Shown here piece after piece: positions 31,254 through 34,643 of a stretch of 34,643 bases of DNA (positions are counted from its first letter, which is position 1; the number at the start of each line of letters is the position of its first letter). Under the pieces are notes generated by a model. The model searched no databases. It was not told the DNA's origin and saw only the letters and a list, made by a program, of their open reading frames with translations. Origin of the DNA: Pseudonocardia bannensis (GTDB taxonomy: Bacteria > Actinomycetota > Actinomycetes > Mycobacteriales > Pseudonocardiaceae); contig NZ_JAAXKZ010000057.1 in the NCBI RefSeq assembly GCF_012911875.1, positions 1 through 34,643 on the forward strand, in the 5' to 3' direction. Both the position numbers and the translations under genes were made by a program.

Positions 31254-31799
31254 TCAGTCCCCGGCCGCCTGGCCGCTGATCGGCACACCTGCGACGGTGA
31301 ACGCGAGGGTGCCCGAGTTCATGTCGGGAAGCTCGACGGTGCAGGCGTACACGATGGCCTCCCCGGGCACCAGCCTCTTGCGCACGGCAGGTGGATCGCT
31401 CATCGGTACCGACGCGCCGCGGAAGGTCAGACCGGTCGGGCCGAGATCCCTCGGCACGACCGTGACGGGCTCGTTGCCGATGTTCACCCCGGCGATCGTC
31501 ACGCTGACGCCACCGCTGGTCTTGCTGATCAGCGCCGTCACCTGCAGGTTGCGCGCACCGACCGCCGGTTCCGCGAACCCGACCGGCAGCGCGGCCGCCG
31601 GGCTGGTGGAGGTGGCGGCGGGCGAGGCCAGGACAGATGCCGGGCTCGGTGGCGCGGCACTCGGCGGCGCGGCACTCGGCGGCGCGGGGGAGGCCACTGT
31701 GGAGATGATTCCGGCAGTGAGCGCCGCCGTCCCGGCGGCCACCGCGAGATGGCTCCACCGGGGGCGTGGCACGGCACGATGACGCCCGGCGGGGGGCAC
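31254..31799 (-). CDS. Membrane-anchored or secreted protein with Pro/Ala/Ser linker
   Basis: The ~181-aa product starts with a basic segment (VPPAGRHRAVPRPRWSH), then one hydrophobic helix AVAAGTAALTAGIISTVA, a PPSAA-repeat linker and an extracellular beta-sandwich-like domain (NLQVTALISKTSGGVSVTIA, VYACTVELPDMNSGTLAFTV). The frame is open far upstream, but that part overlaps the amidase gene on the other strand. GTG 31799 is chosen because a TAGCAT -10 box ends 7 nt before it, indicating a leaderless start. No enzymatic motif is seen; the domain may be a substrate-free Ig-like fold. Confidence 0.6.
   Translation of the reverse strand: MPPAGRHRAVPRPRWSHLAVAAGTAALTAGIISTVASPAPPSAAPPSAAPPSPASVLASPAATSTSPAAALPVGFAEPAVGARNLQVTALISKTSGGVSVTIAGVNIGNEPVTVVPRDLGPTGLTFRGASVPMSDPPAVRKRLVPGEAIVYACTVELPDMNSGTLAFTVAGVPISGQAAGD
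31645..31689. repeat. Three tandem 15-bp repeats
   Basis: Units CTCGGYGGCGCGGCA, the last with a changed end, encode the PPSAA linker repeats of the gene on the minus strand. Copy number is likely to vary by slippage. Confidence 0.7.
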
Positions 31800-32159
31800 G
31801 CGCCGGATGCTACCGGCGCCCGTAGCCGGCAGGGCCGACCTCGCCCGATGTAGGGCCGGACGGCTGCCGATCCCACGTCGTTGGCCTCCCGCCCACGGCG
31901 GCCCGGGGTTCGGTCCGGCACCGCTCGATCGGTGGCGCCGGAGAGCCATCTCCGACCTCGGGTCGGGTTCTGGTTCGGGCTCGTACCGGTTGGACCTCCG
32001 TGGCGACGCAGGACTCATCGGTCGCGCGATGCCCTTCTCGGCCGGGCTCCCGCGGACCGGCCCTGCCGCGCCGGTCCGCGGCACGAGACGATCACCCGGT
32101 TGCTGTGCCGAACGCCCAGGCTGTGAAGATTCAGGCCTTCGGCGGAAGAGGGGGCAGGC
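31800..32159. other. Divergent intergenic region
   Basis: It carries the -10 box for the leftward gene (TAGCAT on the minus strand, 31807-31812) and the ribosome site of the amidase gene. No gene is believable: the frames are open but Arg-rich noise. Confidence 0.5.
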
Positions 32160-33119
32160 ATGGGCACGACGGATCGGCCTGATGCGCGGCGGGTCGCCGC
32201 CGTCCAGATGCAGGCGGTGCTGGGCGACGTCGACGCGAACCTCGCCCAGGCGGAGCGCCTCGTGTCCGAGGCGGCGCGCAACGGCGCCGAGTGGATCGCA
32301 CTGCCGGAGTTCTTCACCAGCGGCGTGGCGTTCCTGCCGGCGGTCGCCGCGGCGGCACAGCCGCTCGACGGACCCGCCGTGCGGGCGATGCAGGAGTGGG
32401 CCGCCGCGCACGACGTCCTGCTCAGCGGCAGCCTGCTGGTGCGCGACGACGACGGCGACGTGCGCAACGCCGTTCTGCTCGTGGACGGTACCGGGATCCG
32501 GGGGCGCCACGACAAGGATCTCCCGACGATGTGGGAGAACGCGTTGTACGTCGGCGGGTCCGACGACGGCGTGGTCGACGTCGACGGCACCACGATCGGG
32601 CTCGCCGTGTGCTGGGAGCTGACCCGCCGGCAGACGGTGACGCGCCTCGCCGGCCGCGTCGACGTGGTGCTCGGCGGCAGCGGTTGGTGGACGGTGCCGA
32701 GCTGGCAGCCACGCCGGGTTTTCGATGCGTGGGACGCGGCCAACACCGCACGTGCGGCCGAGGCGCCCGGGCGGTTCGCCCGGCACGTCGGGGCTCCGGT
32801 GGTGCACGCCTCGCACAGCGGGGAGGTGTCCTGCCCGATGCCGGGGCTGCCCCTGAACTACCGGGGACGCTACGTGCCGGCCACCGGCGTCTGGGCGGCG
32901 GACGGGACCGCCCTCGCGGTGGCCCCCACCCCCGAGCCGCAGGTGGTGTTGGCCGATCTGCCGCTGCGCCGCGCGACTCCGGTCCCGCCGCCCGCCTCGT
33001 ACTGGCTGACCCCGCCCGGGCCGTTGCCGCTGTTCGCGTGGCACCAGCAGCGCTGGCACGGCCGGCGGTGGTACGCGAAGCACCAGCGCTCGGCTCCCGC
33101 TGCGGCCCACAGCGCCTGA
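32160..33119 (+). CDS. Carbon-nitrogen hydrolase (nitrilase superfamily)
   Basis: The 319-aa product starts with RVAAVQMQAVLGDVDANLAQ and has the triad Glu50 (ALPEFF), Lys119 (HDKDLP) and Cys151 (LAVCWELTR). It should hydrolyse an amide or nitrile in the cytosol. The sequence after Cys151 (CWE rather than the commoner YDxRFPE) and the long Pro/Trp-rich C-terminus (ASYWLTPPGPLPLFAWHQQR) set it apart from omega-amidases and NAD synthetase domains, so the substrate is unknown. AGAGGGGG precedes ATG 32160. It stands alone, ahead of the YciO gene. Confidence 0.82.
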   Translation: MGTTDRPDARRVAAVQMQAVLGDVDANLAQAERLVSEAARNGAEWIALPEFFTSGVAFLPAVAAAAQPLDGPAVRAMQEWAAAHDVLLSGSLLVRDDDGDVRNAVLLVDGTGIRGRHDKDLPTMWENALYVGGSDDGVVDVDGTTIGLAVCWELTRRQTVTRLAGRVDVVLGGSGWWTVPSWQPRRVFDAWDAANTARAAEAPGRFARHVGAPVVHASHSGEVSCPMPGLPLNYRGRYVPATGVWAADGTALAVAPTPEPQVVLADLPLRRATPVPPPASYWLTPPGPLPLFAWHQQRWHGRRWYAKHQRSAPAAAHSA

Positions 33120-33193
33120 CGCCGGACCGTCTCCCGCCTCGCCGACCGGTGACTCCCGCCCGATCGCGGCCCCACGACGCCCCCGCATGATCC

Positions 33194-33199
33194 TAGGCT
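33194..33199 (+). promoter_or_regulatory. -10 box of a probable leaderless promoter
   Basis: TAGGCT (TANNNT) ends 6 nt before ATG 33206 of the YciO-type gene, which lacks a ribosome site. Confidence 0.45.
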
Positions 33200-33205
33200 C
33201 AGCGC

Positions 33206-33826
33206 ATGGCGAGGTACTTCGATGTGCATCCGGACAATCCGCAACGGCGTGCGATCGGCCAGGTCGTCGACCTCGTCCGCGAAGGCGGGCTGATCGCCTA
33301 CCCGACCGACTCCTGCTTCGCCCTGGGATGCCAGCTGGGCAACAAGGAGGGGCTCGACCGGATCAGGGAGATCCGCGATCTCGACGACCGGCACCACTTC
33401 ACGCTCATGTGCCGGGACTTCGCTCAGCTCGGCCAGTTCGTCCAGGTCAGCAACGCGGTGTTCCGCCTGGTCAAGGCGTCCACGCCGGGCAGCTACACGT
33501 TCATCCTGCCGGCGACGAGGGACGTGCCGCGCAGGTTGCTGCACCCGAGGAAGAAGACCGTCGGGGTCAGGATCCCGGAGCACGCCGTCACGCAGGCGCT
33601 GCTCGACGAACTCGGTGAGCCGCTGCTGTCGAGCACCCTGCTGCTGCCCGACCAGGACGAGCCGCTGACCCAGGGCTGGGAGATCAAGGAGCGGCTCGAT
33701 CACGCGGTGGACGCGGTCATCGACTCCGGTGACTGCGGCATCGAGCCGACGACCGTGATCGACCTGTCGCAGCCGGAACCCGAGATCGTGCGCCGAGGGG
33801 CCGGGGACACCTCTCGGTTCGAGTAG
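33206..33826 (+). CDS. YciO-type protein (YrdC/Sua5 fold)
   Basis: The 206-aa product has the YrdC fold: GGLIAYPTDSCFALGCQLGN, RIREIRDLDDRHHFTLMCRD, TPGSYTFILPATRDVPRRLL, VGVRIPEHAV and a PLLSSTLLLP segment. True threonylcarbamoyl-AMP synthases (TsaC/Sua5) have an S-x-N in that last segment; here it is SSTLLLP, as in the YciO branch, so it is probably not the essential tRNA-modification enzyme. It likely binds RNA or ATP. A TANNNT box 6 nt before ATG 33206 supports the start. Confidence 0.82.
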   Translation: MARYFDVHPDNPQRRAIGQVVDLVREGGLIAYPTDSCFALGCQLGNKEGLDRIREIRDLDDRHHFTLMCRDFAQLGQFVQVSNAVFRLVKASTPGSYTFILPATRDVPRRLLHPRKKTVGVRIPEHAVTQALLDELGEPLLSSTLLLPDQDEPLTQGWEIKERLDHAVDAVIDSGDCGIEPTTVIDLSQPEPEIVRRGAGDTSRFE

Positions 33827-33976
33827 CCGGTCGGAGCGACGACAGCGGGCCGAACGGCGTGCCGACGCGTGCGGCGAGGCCCGACAGGACGACGGTGAGG
33901 TGCCGAAGGGCCCTGGAGCGCCGACCGCACAGCAGGCAGGGTCCGTGGCGTCGGGACCACGAGTGCGAGGTGAGCC

Positions 33977-34456
33977 ATGGACTCCTTCCTTCAGCGGGAC
34001 AAGGGCACGGCGCAGCCGGGAACCCTGTTCAACCGCATGGACCGGCTGTTCGAGGAGTGGGTCCACTCGCTCGGGCGACGCCGGCCCTTCGGGCTGGGTG
34101 GGGAATCGCCGGGTGAGGACGTCATCCCCGTCGACGAGTACCGCGATGGGGACACGCTGGTCGTGCGAGCGGAGATCCCGGGTGTCGACCCGGAGCGGGA
34201 CATCGAGCTCTCGGTCTCCGACGGCATGCTGGAGATCAAGGCCGAGCGGCGGATCGAGAAGAAGACCGAGGGTGAGGGCTTCCAACTCCAGGAGCTGCGC
34301 TACGGCAGCTTCCGCCGGGCTCTGCCCCTGCCTCCCGGAGTCTCCGAGTCCGACGTGACCGCGATCTACCGGGACGGCATCCTCGAAGTCCGGATCCCGG
34401 TACCCGAGCCACCGGCCGAACAGGAGCCCACGAAGATCGCGATCAACAAGGGGTGA
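33977..34456 (+). CDS. Hsp20/alpha-crystallin small heat-shock protein
   Basis: The 159-aa product has a short N-terminal arm (FNRMDRLFEEWVHSLG) and an alpha-crystallin domain from ~50 to ~145 with LVVRAEIPGVDPERDIELSV, LRYGSFRRALPLPPGV and DGILEVRIPVP, followed by a short tail. It should hold unfolding proteins as an oligomer in the cytosol. GAGGTGAG precedes ATG 33977. Regulation by HspR or HrcA cannot be judged; no CIRCE element was seen upstream, where ~150 nt separate it from the YciO-type gene. Confidence 0.9.
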   Translation: MDSFLQRDKGTAQPGTLFNRMDRLFEEWVHSLGRRRPFGLGGESPGEDVIPVDEYRDGDTLVVRAEIPGVDPERDIELSVSDGMLEIKAERRIEKKTEGEGFQLQELRYGSFRRALPLPPGVSESDVTAIYRDGILEVRIPVPEPPAEQEPTKIAINKG

Positions 34457-34643
34457 TGGAGCGCCGGCGCCCCCGGTGACCGCCGAGAACGCTGTCGTAT
34501 CCGGGCAGCACGGCCCCGCGGCGCGTGGGGTCGCACCGCGGCCACTCCGGCGCCCGTGGCTGGCCCCGCTGCCCGCCCGGACAGCGGCGGTGGCGGGGGT
34601 AGCGGCGCCGGCTCCGGCGGAAGTGGGGGCTCCGGCGGTAACG
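34457..34643. other. Window end, unassigned
   Basis: GTG 34481 opens a frame to the window edge (VTAENAVVSGQHGPAARGVA). Another frame becomes a Gly/Ser run (SGGGGGSGAGSGGSGG) typical of linkers, and its complement is Pro-rich. The coding frame cannot be chosen without more sequence. Confidence 0.3.

Noticed and set aside
31254..33188. A single 644-aa minus-strand protein
   Set aside because: Its upstream two thirds overlap a well-supported nitrilase-family gene on the plus strand and are Arg/Pro/Gly-rich noise; only the last ~181 codons form a credible anchored protein.
33206..33826. Essential threonylcarbamoyl-AMP synthase (TsaC/Sua5)
   Set aside because: The S-x-N segment of true TsaC/Sua5 is replaced by SSTLLLP, as in YciO proteins.
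1..34643. CRISPR arrays, tRNA or rRNA genes
   Set aside because: No regularly spaced repeats and no tRNA-like or rRNA-like conserved segments were seen on reading both strands.

Overview
The window is GC-rich, high-GC3 DNA from an actinomycete, most likely a Pseudonocardiales-type organism. This is inference from codon bias, a mycothiol-isomerase-fold protein, a MEDS protein, DUF5995 proteins, a LAL-type LuxR regulator and several TANNNT boxes placed 6-8 nt before start codons (leaderless-type promoters). No rRNA, tRNA or CRISPR array was seen.

Region 1 (1-7.9 kb) is a gene graveyard beside the 3' end of an IS110-type transposase. Intact genes (DinB/MDMPI-fold protein, VOC protein, Cys-rich protein, universal stress protein, small membrane protein, MEDS protein) alternate with decayed ones: an AraC regulator without its N-terminus, a frameshifted small ORF, a DoxX gene with internal losses, an alpha/beta-hydrolase remnant, and a multiply frameshifted dihydroxy-acid dehydratase fragment fused head-on to the first ~45 codons of a proline iminopeptidase gene.

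Region 2 (7.9-17.1 kb) is the most interesting part. After ~1.4 kb without a convincing gene but with several inverted repeats, four tightly packed genes run in one direction: an EctB-type diaminobutyrate aminotransferase; a 1394-aa single-module synthetase (adenylation, carrier, then three TM-pair/hexapeptide units) with the architecture of epsilon-poly-L-lysine synthetase (Pls); a BPL_N/GATase-like protein; and a lipoprotein M1 zinc peptidase. There are no ectA/ectC/ectD genes, so the aminotransferase probably supplies 2,4-diaminobutyrate to the synthetase. The cluster is predicted to make an isopeptide-linked poly(diaminobutyrate)-like cationic polymer, with a cognate polymer-cleaving peptidase and an unexplained GATase-like partner.

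Region 3 (17.1-22.6 kb) has two DUF5995 paralogues flanking a LAL-type LuxR regulator and a convergent ECF-type sigma factor.

Region 4 (22.6-28.5 kb) is a CoA-linked catabolic locus. A PaaA-like diiron protein and two small ORFs, joined by a 26-codon mini-ORF with ATGA overlaps at both ends, are transcribed leftward. Divergently, a MaoC-type dehydratase pair, an enoyl-CoA hydratase, a PaaK-like ligase, a small protein and a TetR regulator run rightward. Palindromes occur in the divergent promoter and in the tetR leader.

Region 5 (28.5-34.6 kb) holds housekeeping or stress genes: a PanE-like reductase, a flavin disulfide reductase, a secreted or anchored protein, a nitrilase-family amidase, a YciO-type protein and an Hsp20 chaperone.
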